Positions 15,694-23,941 of a DNA stretch of 28,694 nt are shown in pieces. Source of the stretch: CAYMFD01 sp964389475 (GTDB lineage Bacteria; Bacteroidota; Bacteroidia; Chitinophagales; Saprospiraceae). The notes below the pieces were generated by a model. It ran no database searches, was not told the DNA's origin, and saw nothing but the letters and a program-made list of their open reading frames with translations. Location of the stretch: the NCBI GenBank assembly GCA_964389475.1, contig CAYMFD010000039.1:1-28694 (forward strand), written 5' to 3'. Numbering within the stretch: position 1 is the first letter of the stretch; each line of letters starts with the position of its first letter. A program made the translations under genes and the position numbers.

Positions 15694-16506
15694 CTAGTCA
15701 AATCCGCTACGATACTCCAGCGGTGATTGATTGGTCTTTGCCTTAAACAGTTTGCTAAACGACTGAGGATGCTCATAACCTAGCTGATAAGCGATCTCAC
15801 TTACAGACAGGCGAGTACTCGATAGCTTCACTTTTGCCTTTTCGATCAGCTTCTGATGGATATGTTGTTGTGTTGTCTGTCCCGTCAGATTTTTTAACAG
15901 AGCCGTCAGGTAGTCTGGGGTAAGGTTTAAGTCAAGTGCGACATCTTGCACTGATGGAAGCCCACGACCCGAGGCGACCTGAAGATCAAAGTAGTCTTCC
16001 AAAATGGCTTCTAGCCGATCCAAAACCTGGTGACTAGAGATCTGTCGCGTCACATACTGCCGCTCATAAAACCGTTCGGCATATTTGAGCAGCAACTCTA
16101 TCTGACTAATGATTATCTGTTGGCTGAATTGATCACTACTAGCCTCGTACTCCGCCCTGATGCTATCAAATACTCCGTTGACAATCGCCTCCTCCTCTAC
16201 CGATAAGAAAAGTGCTTCACGAACGGAATAGTTGAGAAATGGGTAGCGCCTAATGCTTTCTGCTAAGGGTGACCCAAGTAAAAAATCAGGATGAAATGCT
16301 AATATGTGACCGGATGGGTGAGCCTTTGCATCGGCCTATATCAGTTCAACACTTATAACTTGGCTAGGAGAAAAGAACGTCATGAGCCCTTCATCGAAGT
16401 CATATGTATCTTGACCATAGCGATACTTACCTACGACATTACGCTTTACGGATATCGTATAGAAGTCCTGCTGTAGAGTTCGGGGGCTGAAAAATAAGCA
16501 ACCCAT
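15694..16506 (-). pseudogene. AraC-family regulator, decayed (missing N-terminus, internal TAG)
   Basis: Read from the ATG at 16504-16506, the frame gives MGCLFFSPRTLQQDFYTISV and then a cupin-like region (KYRYGQDTYDFDEGLMTFFS). A TAG follows at 16336-16338. After it the frame stays open: HPSGHILAFHPDFLLG, the linker DQFSQQIIISQIELLLKYAE, and a double HTH (VQDVALDLNLTPDYLTALLK; LSVSEIAYQLGYEHPQSFSK). This matches the roughly 300-residue Bacteroidota AraC type throughout, but the usual first 40-50 residues are absent, with stop codons directly upstream (TAG 16507-16509, TGA 16525-16527). A C-terminal DNA-binding fragment could still be made from a TTG near 16095, but I regard the gene as decayed. 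Such regulators often sit divergent from the oxidoreductase they control, as here. Confidence 0.75.
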
Positions 16507-16554
16507 CTAAGCTAAACAAGAAGATCACAGCATCATACAAAGCCCACCAGGTGT

Positions 16555-16562
16555 TAATTTTG
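16555..16562 (+). promoter_or_regulatory. Candidate -7 element for the flavodoxin-fold reductase
   Basis: TAATTTTG matches TAnnTTTG and lies 41 bp before the ATG at 16604, giving a plausible 5' leader of about 35 bases. No convincing -33 element was found. Confidence 0.45.
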
Positions 16563-16603
16563 AGCATCTTGACAAATACGTACATCGAAAACAAACGCTA
16601 ACC

Positions 16604-17128
16604 ATGGCCAGTAGCAGAAAGGTTATCATCTTACAATCATCAGCGCGACCCGATGGCGATACAGCCTTGGTATGCGACCGCGTGTGTCGTGGCTTATCCG
16701 CAGATGTGGTCACGCTATGTCAGTATACGGTTAATCCCTACACCTACGACCACCGACATAGGGATGACGACTTTCTATCATTAATCGATACGTTGCTAAA
16801 GTATGATACGATCGTACTGGCCACACCTATCTACTGGTACAGTATGAGTGCTCAGCTCAAGGCCTTTATAGACAGGCTTACTGACCTCCTGCAGATCTAC
16901 AAAAGTCAAGGGCGAGCATTGCGCGGTAAATCTATGATGGCTATATCGGTGGGTCAGGTCACCACGACGCCACCCCACTTTTTCACCCCCTTCCAGCTGA
17001 CCGCCGACTATCTAGGCATGGAGTACTTAGGTGATACCCACATCGATTATCAAGGATTGAAAGATGATACGTATTCCAAAAACGTCTTACATACGCTGCA
17101 GGAAATGACCAATAACATCAGCACATAG
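16604..17128 (+). CDS. Flavodoxin-fold NAD(P)H-dependent FMN reductase-like protein
   Basis: The 174-residue product has the flavodoxin-like layout: a first strand and phosphate loop (VIILQSSARPDGDTALVCDRV, residues 7-27) and TIVLATPIYWYSMSAQLKAF near residues 69-88, the FMN-ring segment of NADPH-dependent FMN reductases and WrbA-like proteins. It ends with an ordinary alpha/beta half-domain. It would be a soluble cytoplasmic FMN protein; the electron acceptor is unknown. It is divergent from the decayed AraC gene, which was probably its regulator. It stands alone on its strand. Confidence 0.85.
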   Translation: MASSRKVIILQSSARPDGDTALVCDRVCRGLSADVVTLCQYTVNPYTYDHRHRDDDFLSLIDTLLKYDTIVLATPIYWYSMSAQLKAFIDRLTDLLQIYKSQGRALRGKSMMAISVGQVTTTPPHFFTPFQLTADYLGMEYLGDTHIDYQGLKDDTYSKNVLHTLQEMTNNIST

Positions 17129-17289
17129 TCGACTTAACACGGCACCGTATAATAGAAGTAACAAGAGTATGCCTCTAAAAACAATCTATGTGGATTTAGG
17201 TGGGTAGGAGTACTTGCGGGTTGAATCGTAGTATCTGATTGGGAATTTATTGCACTGCGGGTAGAACCGCGGCAACGCTAACAAATGCC

Positions 17290-17799
17290 CTACACCAACT
17301 CCTCACTCACAGCATCTCGCCGTATAACGTACGTCCTAGCCAGCTTGTCATGCCAGCCCTGGCGAGCAGGATCGAATAGTATCCATATGAAGCCTAAACT
17401 AAAGACCATGTAGCTGGCAATCTTGGTACTATTGCGAAAGAAAGACTCCATAATACCGAGTCCCTCGCCAGTGGCATTGACGACCTTTAGCCCCATCAAG
17501 CGCTTACCTAGGGTGGCTTGCATATCACTACCCTCCAAGAAAAAACAGTAGACCAGGTAGGACAAAAATATGCGCATCGATACAGGCTGCATCGCCTCTA
17601 GGTAGGCCGTACGTAGGGCCAGGTCTTTAGGATCGGCACTGTACTGCATGACGACATCCATCAGCTCAGGACGCTGGAGATGCATATACATCAACGGCAA
17701 GCCTACGATCAGCATATCGATAAAATAGGCAAGGAAACGCTGCATCCTGGTGCCCAGCTTGTCCTTAAAGATGTCTGGTATGGGTGTACGTCCTACCAT
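17290..17799 (-). CDS. RDD family membrane protein
   Basis: The 169-residue product shows the family's Arg and two Asp: RMQRFLAYFIDMLIVGLPLM near residues 18-37 with Arg and Asp at the start of helix 1, and GWHDKLARTYVI near the C-terminus with the second Asp. Three hydrophobic segments are visible, including IFLSYLVYCFFL and SYMVFSLGFIWILF. ATLGKRLMGLKVVN is the typical RDD loop. The function is generally unknown; some RDD proteins have been linked to sodium/proton antiport. The start overlaps the rfbC stop by 7 bp, so it is translated from the same transcript. Confidence 0.88.
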   Translation of the reverse strand: MVGRTPIPDIFKDKLGTRMQRFLAYFIDMLIVGLPLMYMHLQRPELMDVVMQYSADPKDLALRTAYLEAMQPVSMRIFLSYLVYCFFLEGSDMQATLGKRLMGLKVVNATGEGLGIMESFFRNSTKIASYMVFSLGFIWILFDPARQGWHDKLARTYVIRRDAVSEELV

Positions 17800-18347
17800 A
17801 ATGATCCTGCGTCTATCTCTGTGAGTAGTGGGAAGTTGAGGTCTCGGTCAGCGATGAGCAAACCCTCTGCCTCGATGCCCCAATCGATACCTAGCGAGGG
17901 ATCATCATAGCGCAGTCCCGCCTCCGCCTCGCGGCAGTAGTAGTTGTCGACCTTGTAGCTAAATATCGTATCGTCCTCTAGCGAGAGGTAGCCATGGGCG
18001 AAACCTCTAGGAACGAGCAGTTGCAGCTTATTGGACCCTGTGAGCTCCACGGTAAAGGCACGACCGTAGGTCTTACTGTCTGGTCGTAGATCTACCGCGA
18101 CATCGAGCACTGCACCAGTGATGACACGGACGAGTTTGGCCTGTGCATGTTCGCCCTGCTGTAGGTGTAGACCACGTAAGACGCCTCGGCTGCTCTGGGC
18201 CTCATTGTCCTGTACCCACTCGTAGTGAAGGTCAGCATGCGTGAGGTTGCGAGCATTGTAGGTCTCCATAAAGTAGCCCCTATCATCGCCATGCACCGCT
18301 GGTTGCATTACGAGTAAGCCGTCTATGCCAGTAGTCTCTATCTGCAT
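17793..18347 (-). CDS. rfbC: dTDP-4-dehydrorhamnose 3,5-epimerase
   Basis: The 184-residue cupin epimerase converts dTDP-4-keto-6-deoxyglucose to the 4-keto-rhamnose form in dTDP-L-rhamnose synthesis. Motifs are DDRGYFMETYNA (residues 21-32), RGVLRGLHLQQ with the catalytic His61, LDVAVDLRPDSKTYG and VPRGFAHGYLSLEDD. I use the ATG at 18347, which gives the normal N-terminus (MQIETTGIDGLLVMQP). The longer frame start at 18404 would run into der. It is 22 bp after der. The partner genes rfbA, rfbB and rfbD are not in the window, so it is a solitary copy here. Confidence 0.93.
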   Translation of the reverse strand: MQIETTGIDGLLVMQPAVHGDDRGYFMETYNARNLTHADLHYEWVQDNEAQSSRGVLRGLHLQQGEHAQAKLVRVITGAVLDVAVDLRPDSKTYGRAFTVELTGSNKLQLLVPRGFAHGYLSLEDDTIFSYKVDNYYCREAEAGLRYDDPSLGIDWGIEAEGLLIADRDLNFPLLTEIDAGSLW

Positions 18348-18369
18348 ATGATCGTTGCGTTGACGGGTG

Positions 18370-19677
18370 TTACTTATCTCTAAACTGTATACCGATCGGC
18401 ACACCGCTGAGGTTAAACTTGTCCCGCAAGCGGTTCTCTAGGTAGCCCTTGTAGGACTGCTTGACGTGCTTGGGGTGATTACAGAAAAACGCAAAAGACG
18501 GGTAGTACAGCGGCAGTTGCGTGACATACTTGATCTTGATCATCCGACCACGGTGCATAGGTGGTGGATTGATGGCCAAGGTCTCCTGGAGCCAGTCGTT
18601 GAGGCTCGACGTCGAAATCCGCTGCTTCCTGTTTTTGTGGACTTGCATGGCGGCCTCGACAGTTTTAAAGATCCGCTGTTTCTCGACGACGGACGTAAAG
18701 ACAACAGGAAAGTCCGTAAAGATACCGATACGATCTTTCAGTGCTTTCTCGTAATCTCGAGCCGTATTGGTCTCCTTGTCCATGAGGTCCCACTTATTGA
18801 CCACCATCACGAGGCCTTTTCGGCGCTTTTGTATGAGTCCTATGATGTTGAGATCTTGCGCCTCTAGCCCCATCTTGGCATCGATCATCAAGATGCACAC
18901 ATCTGCCTCATCGATAGACTTGACAGCTCGGATCACACTGTAGAACTCAAGGTCTTCGTGTACTTTATTCTTCTTACGGATACCTGCCGTGTCGATGAGG
19001 TAAAACTCATTGCCAAACTTATTGTACCTCGTGTAGATGCTATCTCTAGTAGTACCCGGTATATCGGTGACTATGTTTCGTTCTTCGTCGAGCAGGGCAT
19101 TGGTCATTGACGACTTACCGACATTGGGCTGTCCTACGATGGCAATTTTAGGTAGTTCTTCGTCTAGCCCCTCGTCCTCCTCAGCGGGTAGTAACTCTAC
19201 GATACGGTCTAGTAGTTCGCCCGTACCACTTCCTGATATACTGCTCAAGAAAAAGGTATCCTCAAAGCCCATGGACCAAAACTCATTGGCCATAAGAGAT
19301 CGGCTACTATTATCCACTTTATTGACAGCTACGACGACGGGCTTATCTCCTTTGCGGAGCATGCGGGTGACCTCGTCGTCTAGGTCGGTGAGGCCAGTAG
19401 CTACATCTACCATAAAGATGATAACCTCCGCCTCGGCGATGGCGATGTGCACCTGCGAGCGGATCGAAGCCTCAAATACGTCGTCACTACCATGGACGAA
19501 TCCACCAGTATCGACGACGGTAAAGTGCTTACCATTCCAATGAGAAAAGCCATAAAGCCGGTCTCGCGTAACACCACTTTCGTTATCGACGATAGCTGTA
19601 CGCTGACCGATGAGGCGATTAAAAAGTGTTGATTTGCCCACATTGGGGCGGCCTACGATAGCCACTACTTGAGCCAT
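18370..19677 (-). CDS. der: Ribosome-associated GTPase Der (EngA)
   Basis: This 435-residue GTPase has two tandem G domains and a C-terminal KH-like domain and acts in 50S subunit assembly. The first G domain has P-loop GRPNVGKS (9-16), DTGG (56-59) and NKVD (119-122). The second has GQPNVGKS (182-189), DTAG (229-232) and NKWD (294-297). The KH-like domain ends LSGVPIGIQFRDK. Length is normal. It is the first gene of a likely der-rfbC-RDD transcript, with a TATCTTTG element upstream. Confidence 0.97.
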   Translation of the reverse strand: MAQVVAIVGRPNVGKSTLFNRLIGQRTAIVDNESGVTRDRLYGFSHWNGKHFTVVDTGGFVHGSDDVFEASIRSQVHIAIAEAEVIIFMVDVATGLTDLDDEVTRMLRKGDKPVVVAVNKVDNSSRSLMANEFWSMGFEDTFFLSSISGSGTGELLDRIVELLPAEEDEGLDEELPKIAIVGQPNVGKSSMTNALLDEERNIVTDIPGTTRDSIYTRYNKFGNEFYLIDTAGIRKKNKVHEDLEFYSVIRAVKSIDEADVCILMIDAKMGLEAQDLNIIGLIQKRRKGLVMVVNKWDLMDKETNTARDYEKALKDRIGIFTDFPVVFTSVVEKQRIFKTVEAAMQVHKNRKQRISTSSLNDWLQETLAINPPPMHRGRMIKIKYVTQLPLYYPSFAFFCNHPKHVKQSYKGYLENRLRDKFNLSGVPIGIQFRDK

Positions 19678-19745
19678 AGCTGAGGTCTCATTTGATGATC
19701 AAAAAATGCCTGCAAGGACGACGTACCGCCATCTCTACCGGGGTG

Positions 19746-19753
19746 CAAAGATA
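19746..19753 (-). promoter_or_regulatory. Candidate -7 element of the der promoter
   Basis: On the minus strand this reads TATCTTTG, matching TAnnTTTG, about 70 bp upstream of the der ATG. It is identical to the element at 7104-7111. No clear -33 box. Confidence 0.5.
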
Positions 19754-19810
19754 GGCTAGCAAAAAAGATCATGGGGGATTGATATTAACGTATGTTATTA
19801 TTGCTAAAAA

Positions 19811-19962
19811 TATGTGTTGCAAATGCTTCGTTTACCTTTGTCCTACACCATCACAGACGCTATGCCACAGCAGCTGCTTCCCTTATTACTTTGCTTACTG
19901 TATCCCATCGCCTCCTGGGCACAACAATCCTATGCAACACAGCCACAGCAAGACCAGTCTAG
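19811..19962 (+). repeat. Left copy of a 152-bp direct repeat (promoter plus signal-peptide segment)
   Basis: It matches 20787-20938 with seven mismatches by eye. It includes the TACCTTTG element (19833-19840), the start codon and the signal peptide of the downstream TPR gene. The copies diverge abruptly after CAGTCTAG. Both repeats face the same way, 976 bp apart. Confidence 0.9.
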
Positions 19963-19984
19963 GTTACGTAAACTAGATCGTTAA
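19862..19984 (+). pseudogene. Truncated 5' copy of the TPR gene (signal peptide only)
   Basis: The frame encodes MPQQLLPLLLCLLYPIASWA, then QQSYATQPQQDQSRLRKLDR and a stop, 40 residues. It copies the first 33 or so residues of the TPR protein at 20838. Most of the differences are synonymous third-position changes, which suggests it was once a selected full gene. After SRL it appears to skip about eight codons and resume with LDR (AIDR in the intact gene), then hits TAA. It retains the promoter element, so a short exported peptide could still be made, but I treat it as a gene remnant. Confidence 0.6.
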
Positions 19985-20409
19985 ATTGCAAGAGTGGCAA
20001 AAGCCCATGACTTGTCTGTTTGACTGCACATTAGACAATATTTGCCCCAGAGCGATCTTCGGACAGTACGCAACCCTTAACGGTCGTGCTCACACCTTTC
20101 GACTAAAACGTGTAAGGCCGATAACACTGCTGCGGCCTGGCAGCATGGCATACACAGAGCTGGTTGGTAGAAATTAATAAAGAACATTATCTTCATTTTC
20201 AGATACATGCTACCCTAAAACAGACCTATCAGCAATAATGAATCGTCACTCTATACCAATAGGCAAGCGGTTGGTCAAATGTGCGGCTCTGTCAGGCACT
20301 TGTTGCTGTAAAGAGATAGATCACAGGTCGACAAAATGTGCGATTTTTCATATAGAAAAATGCTGTTCTAGCTCCAAAGCATGGATCGGAGTATGTGATT
20401 GGTCTTGAC
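19985..20409 (+). other. Non-coding stretch between truncated copy and assembly gap
   Basis: No supported gene; the short open frame at 19986-20177 has no recognisable product. A 7-bp hairpin, ATTTTTC 20343-20349 with GAAAAAT 20355-20361, is the only structure I noticed. Confidence 0.5.
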
Positions 20410-20509
20410 NNNNNNNNNNNNNNNNNNNNNNNNNNNNNNNNNNNNNNNNNNNNNNNNNNNNNNNNNNNNNNNNNNNNNNNNNNNNNNNNNNNNNNNNNNN
20501 NNNNNNNNN
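20410..20509. other. Assembly gap of exactly 100 N
   Basis: One hundred N bases is the usual placeholder for a gap of unknown size. The 15 bases before it (20395-20409, GTGATTGGTCTTGAC) are identical to the 15 bases after it (20510-20524). Either the two contigs overlap there, or a repeat broke the assembly. Confidence 0.98.
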
Positions 20510-20621
20510 GTGATTGGTCTTGACCATGATTATCATTCTAGAGCACATGTGGTATCCTTAGCATTAATCAATCTCCTTGGAGAATCGTATGGTCGAGAAT
20601 CCTCCTTACTGCAACTTGATT

Positions 20622-20709
20622 CCTGCCTGCCAAGCTGACTTACCAGGTAGGCAGGTTTGCCATCTTTTGATCTAAGCAAAAGATGGAGGCCAGTCGGGCC
20701 TTTCCGACT
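20622..20709. repeat. Cluster of three adjacent hairpins (REP-like)
   Basis: The first is CCTGCCT 20622-20628 with AGGCAGG 20649-20655. The second is CCATCTTTTG 20660-20669 with CAAAAGATGG 20677-20686, ten perfect pairs with a 7-base loop. The third is AGTCGG 20692-20697 with CCGACT 20704-20709. The stems are separated by only a few bases. No transposase gene is in view. The arrangement resembles REP-like or transposon-end palindromes. None has a T-tract on the plus strand that would make it an obvious terminator. Confidence 0.6.
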
Positions 20710-20808
20710 AAACTAGATACTCAAAAGTTGGATCTATTTCCACAGACGATAATCAATTTTCCAATCTCATTAGCATACAGTCAAACTATGTGTTGCAAAT
20801 GCTTCGTT

Positions 20809-20816
20809 TACCTTTG
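20809..20816 (+). promoter_or_regulatory. Candidate -7 element of the TPR/barrel operon
   Basis: TACCTTTG matches TAnnTTTG and lies 21 bp before the chosen ATG at 20838. This supports that start over the GTG at 20790 and the ATG at 20799, both of which lie upstream of the element. The spacing to the nearest TTG (20793-20795) is shorter than usual. Confidence 0.5.
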
Positions 20817-20837
20817 TCCTACATCATCACAGACGCT

Positions 20838-23800
20838 ATGCCACAGCAGCTGCTTCCCTTATTACTTTGCTTACTGTCTCCTATCGTCTCCTGGGCACAA
20901 CAATCCTATGCGACACAACCACAGCAGGACCAGTCTAGACTCGGCACATGGCTATACGAAGAGGCCATAGATCGTCTCGTGGCACTGCCAGCTGAGGAGG
21001 TTACCACAGCGAGCCATACCGAGTTCCACCTCACCGAGACCGAGTCCCTACTATGGGAGGTAAGGTCAGCTGTAAGTGATCTAGCTACCAATGCAGACCG
21101 ATCTCCCAGTGACCTCGTACGGCTCGTCGAGACCCATCGCCCCCACCCTGCTCTCGAGCTAGCCTACCAGACCTTAGGCAGTCATTACTACAACAAGCAG
21201 GACTACAAGCAGTCCATATACTATTACGACCACGTCAATGTCCAGCACCTCAGCGTGATTGACCGATCTGCGTACAATTTCCGCAAAGGATATGCCCACT
21301 TCGTACAAAAAGACTTCGACGAAGCAGAGGAGCTGTTTGCCGATACAAAGGCGATACGCAACATATACTACTACCCTACCAACTACTACTGGGGTATGTG
21401 CCAATACTTTGCAGGCAATTATGAGACGGCCGTCGAGGCCTTTGACAGAGTATCGACCAGCAGCGTCTATAAAAGTCTCATACCCTATTACATAGCCCAG
21501 ATCTACTTCGCCCAGGGACAGCACGACCTACTGATCAGCTACGGCGAACAATCCATACAGCAGCCTACGACCCAAAACATCAAAGACATACGCCTCCTCA
21601 TCGGTCAGGCCTACTACAAAAAAGGCATGTACGAGCAGTCGCTCACCCACCTCGAGTACTATGAAGAAAACTCGACGACGCTAACCAAGGAAGAGTTTTA
21701 CCAACTGGCCTTTACGCAGTATCGCCTCGGCTACTACGAGCGAGCCATTGATAACTTCCTAGAGCTGACCTTGCTGGACGAGGAGATGGGGCAGGTAGCC
21801 AGTAACTACCTAGCCGACTGCTACCAGCGCTTAGGCGACCAGAGTTCTGCACGATCTGCCTATCGGCGAGTGAGCCAGATGGACTACAATCCTCAGATGC
21901 AGGAGGAGGCTCTTTTTAACTATGGTAAACTCAGTGCTGAGCTGGGCTTTGACAGAGCAGCGATCAATGCCTTAGTCACGACGCCTAGCACGAGCCCTTA
22001 CTACAGCGATACGCGGATCATCATCAATGACCTGCTACGGTCTACGGAGGATTTTGCCAAGGCGATAGACATCATCGATGGCCTCGACGATATCACAGAC
22101 GACCTCAAGGCCACCCACCAGCAACTCAACTACAAGCAGGGTCTACGACTGCTAGGTGACAGCAACTACGAGTCGGCAGACACCTACCTTACGGCAGCGG
22201 AGACCTATCCGGTGAGTCAGGCAGTCGTGGCCCAGGCAAGGTACTGGCGAGCCTACATCCCTCACATCGCCGATGACTACGAGGCTAGCATCATGGCCAT
22301 GGAGCGGTTCTACCCTAAAGCCAAGGGTGTGGAGCTCTCACTAGATAGCCGATCGAGTGTCTATGCCGCTGACTACACCCAGGGCTACAACTACCTCAAA
22401 CTCGAGGACTATTCTACGGCGGGCTTCTTCCTCAAGCGGGCTATCAAGGGAATGAACCAGTACCGTGACCGTATATCGGACGAAGTCGTCCTGACAGAGC
22501 TCCTACCCGATGCCCTCATACGAGCTGGCGACTGCTACTTTAAGCTGGGCGAGTACCGAGAGGCAGAGCTGTACTACAACCAGAGCATCGATCGCAAGCA
22601 GGCGGGCTACGTATATGCGATGTATCAGCGGGCATTGATTGAGGGCCTTACCGGCAAAACATATGACAAGGTGATCACCCTCCAGGATATCACCGACCTC
22701 TACCCCGACCATCCTTATGCAGATGACGCCTTCATGCAGTTGGGCGATACCTACCTTGCTCTAGACCGCTACCTACCTGCTCGCAATGCCTTTCTGACTG
22801 TAGCAGACGATATGGGTGGTCCTTTCAAAAACAAAGCCCTCATCAAGCTGGGCCTCATCTCCTATAACCAAGGTGACGTCGAGACTGCCCTCAACTACTA
22901 CAAGCGTATCTACGGCAACAATCCCACAGCTAGTGAGAGCCAAGAGGCCGTCCTAGCCATCGAAGAGATCTATGTGGAGGAGATCGGCGATACGGAGGCT
23001 TATTTTGCCTGGCTCAGCACCATGCCTGGCCTCGAGGTCAGCGCCTTTGCTAAGGACAGCCTTAACTACAAGGTCGGCCTCAACCACTACGAAAAAGCCA
23101 ATTACGAGGCAGCTACTACGGCCTTTGCAGACTACCTCAAGAAGTACCCGTCTGGCTACTACAGACATCCTGCACGCTACTACAGCGGTGAGTCCTATGC
23201 GGCACTTAAGCGATATAGCGATGCCCAGCGGATGTATGACCGAGTCATCAAGCCAGGCTTTAATCCATTCTACAACAAGGCCCTGCGCAAGGGAGCGATC
23301 ATCGCCTACAACCATACCCGCGACTACGGCAAGGCTCTACGCTACTACCGCCTACTGGCTGACCAAGACCTAGAAGACACAGACCGCTACGAAGCCCAAC
23401 TAGGCGCCTTACAAAGTGCCTACCGATCTAAGGACTACGCCGCTACCCGCCAGTACGCAACTGCCGTCAAGGCCAACCCACTCAGCCAAAACAGCGAAAA
23501 GACAGCTGCCAACTACTACGTTGCCAAACTGGCCGAGGCCCAGAAGGATTATGACATAAGCTTAGAACACTATGCAATGGTCGCTGCTGCCACCACTAAT
23601 GAGCAAGGCGCAGAAGCTAGATACCGAATCGGGCAGATATACTACCTACAAGGCCGCTATGCGGATGCAGAAAAGCAATGTGCGGTCACTAACCAAGAGA
23701 GCAAGGGCTACCCTTACTGGATAGCCAAGAACCTGATCTTGCTGTCAGAAATATACCTACGCAACGAAGACCTCTTTAATGCTAGAGCGGCTACGGAGGC

Positions 23801-23936
23801 AGTCATCGACAACTTTAAGGAGGCAGACATACAGCAAGAGGCAACAGCCCTACTCTCTCGTATCAAGGCCAAAGAAGCGGAGCTAGATAGAATCAAGACA
23901 GACAATGGTCAACTCGAACTAGACAACGGTAAGTAG
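20838..23936 (+). CDS. Large exported tetratricopeptide-repeat protein
   Basis: The 1032-residue product begins with a signal peptide (MPQQLLPLLLCLLSPIVSWA, cleaved before QQSYA) and then consists almost wholly of TPR helices. Examples are YYNKQDYKQSIYYYDHV, GYAHFVQKDFDEAEELFAD, YYKKGMYEQSLTHLEYYEEN, QYRLGYYERAIDNFLEL and CYFKLGEYREAELYYNQS. I chose the ATG at 20838 because it starts a clean signal peptide just after the TACCTTTG element. The last 14 residues (IKTDNGQLELDNGK) are encoded by a heptanucleotide-like stretch. It is followed 5 bp later by a barrel gene, a common Bacteroidota pair; I infer a periplasmic scaffold for an outer-membrane machine. Precise role unknown. A truncated copy of its 5' end lies upstream. 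Confidence 0.87.
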   Translation: MPQQLLPLLLCLLSPIVSWAQQSYATQPQQDQSRLGTWLYEEAIDRLVALPAEEVTTASHTEFHLTETESLLWEVRSAVSDLATNADRSPSDLVRLVETHRPHPALELAYQTLGSHYYNKQDYKQSIYYYDHVNVQHLSVIDRSAYNFRKGYAHFVQKDFDEAEELFADTKAIRNIYYYPTNYYWGMCQYFAGNYETAVEAFDRVSTSSVYKSLIPYYIAQIYFAQGQHDLLISYGEQSIQQPTTQNIKDIRLLIGQAYYKKGMYEQSLTHLEYYEENSTTLTKEEFYQLAFTQYRLGYYERAIDNFLELTLLDEEMGQVASNYLADCYQRLGDQSSARSAYRRVSQMDYNPQMQEEALFNYGKLSAELGFDRAAINALVTTPSTSPYYSDTRIIINDLLRSTEDFAKAIDIIDGLDDITDDLKATHQQLNYKQGLRLLGDSNYESADTYLTAAETYPVSQAVVAQARYWRAYIPHIADDYEASIMAMERFYPKAKGVELSLDSRSSVYAADYTQGYNYLKLEDYSTAGFFLKRAIKGMNQYRDRISDEVVLTELLPDALIRAGDCYFKLGEYREAELYYNQSIDRKQAGYVYAMYQRALIEGLTGKTYDKVITLQDITDLYPDHPYADDAFMQLGDTYLALDRYLPARNAFLTVADDMGGPFKNKALIKLGLISYNQGDVETALNYYKRIYGNNPTASESQEAVLAIEEIYVEEIGDTEAYFAWLSTMPGLEVSAFAKDSLNYKVGLNHYEKANYEAATTAFADYLKKYPSGYYRHPARYYSGESYAALKRYSDAQRMYDRVIKPGFNPFYNKALRKGAIIAYNHTRDYGKALRYYRLLADQDLEDTDRYEAQLGALQSAYRSKDYAATRQYATAVKANPLSQNSEKTAANYYVAKLAEAQKDYDISLEHYAMVAAATTNEQGAEARYRIGQIYYLQGRYADAEKQCAVTNQESKGYPYWIAKNLILLSEIYLRNEDLFNARAATEAVIDNFKEADIQQEATALLSRIKAKEAELDRIKTDNGQLELDNGK
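23900..23936 (+). repeat. Short heptanucleotide-like repeat forming the end of the TPR gene
   Basis: The 3' end splits into GACAATG, GTCAACT, CGAACTA, GACAACG and GTAAGTA (23901-23935) and codes for TDNGQLELDNGK. The words share an AC/CAA core at period 7, as in the trpB-trpA array. Short and degenerate, so only moderately supported. Confidence 0.4.
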
Positions 23937-23941
23937 AGATT

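Noticed and set aside
16460..16580. Minus-strand frame reading KINTWWALYDAVIFLFSLDG as the missing AraC N-terminus
   Set aside because: It is in a different frame from the AraC gene and does not resemble the usual N-terminal region, so I do not treat it as a frameshifted part.
17230..17289. Terminator hairpin (GCGG/CCGC near 17258) downstream of the RDD gene
   Set aside because: Only four base pairs and no T-tract in the direction of transcription.
19037..19543. 168-residue open frame antisense to der
   Set aside because: Ser/Arg/Thr-rich shadow of the conserved der codons; the der reading is certain.
19986..20177. 63-residue open frame before the assembly gap
   Set aside because: No signal peptide, domain or promoter; composition looks non-coding.
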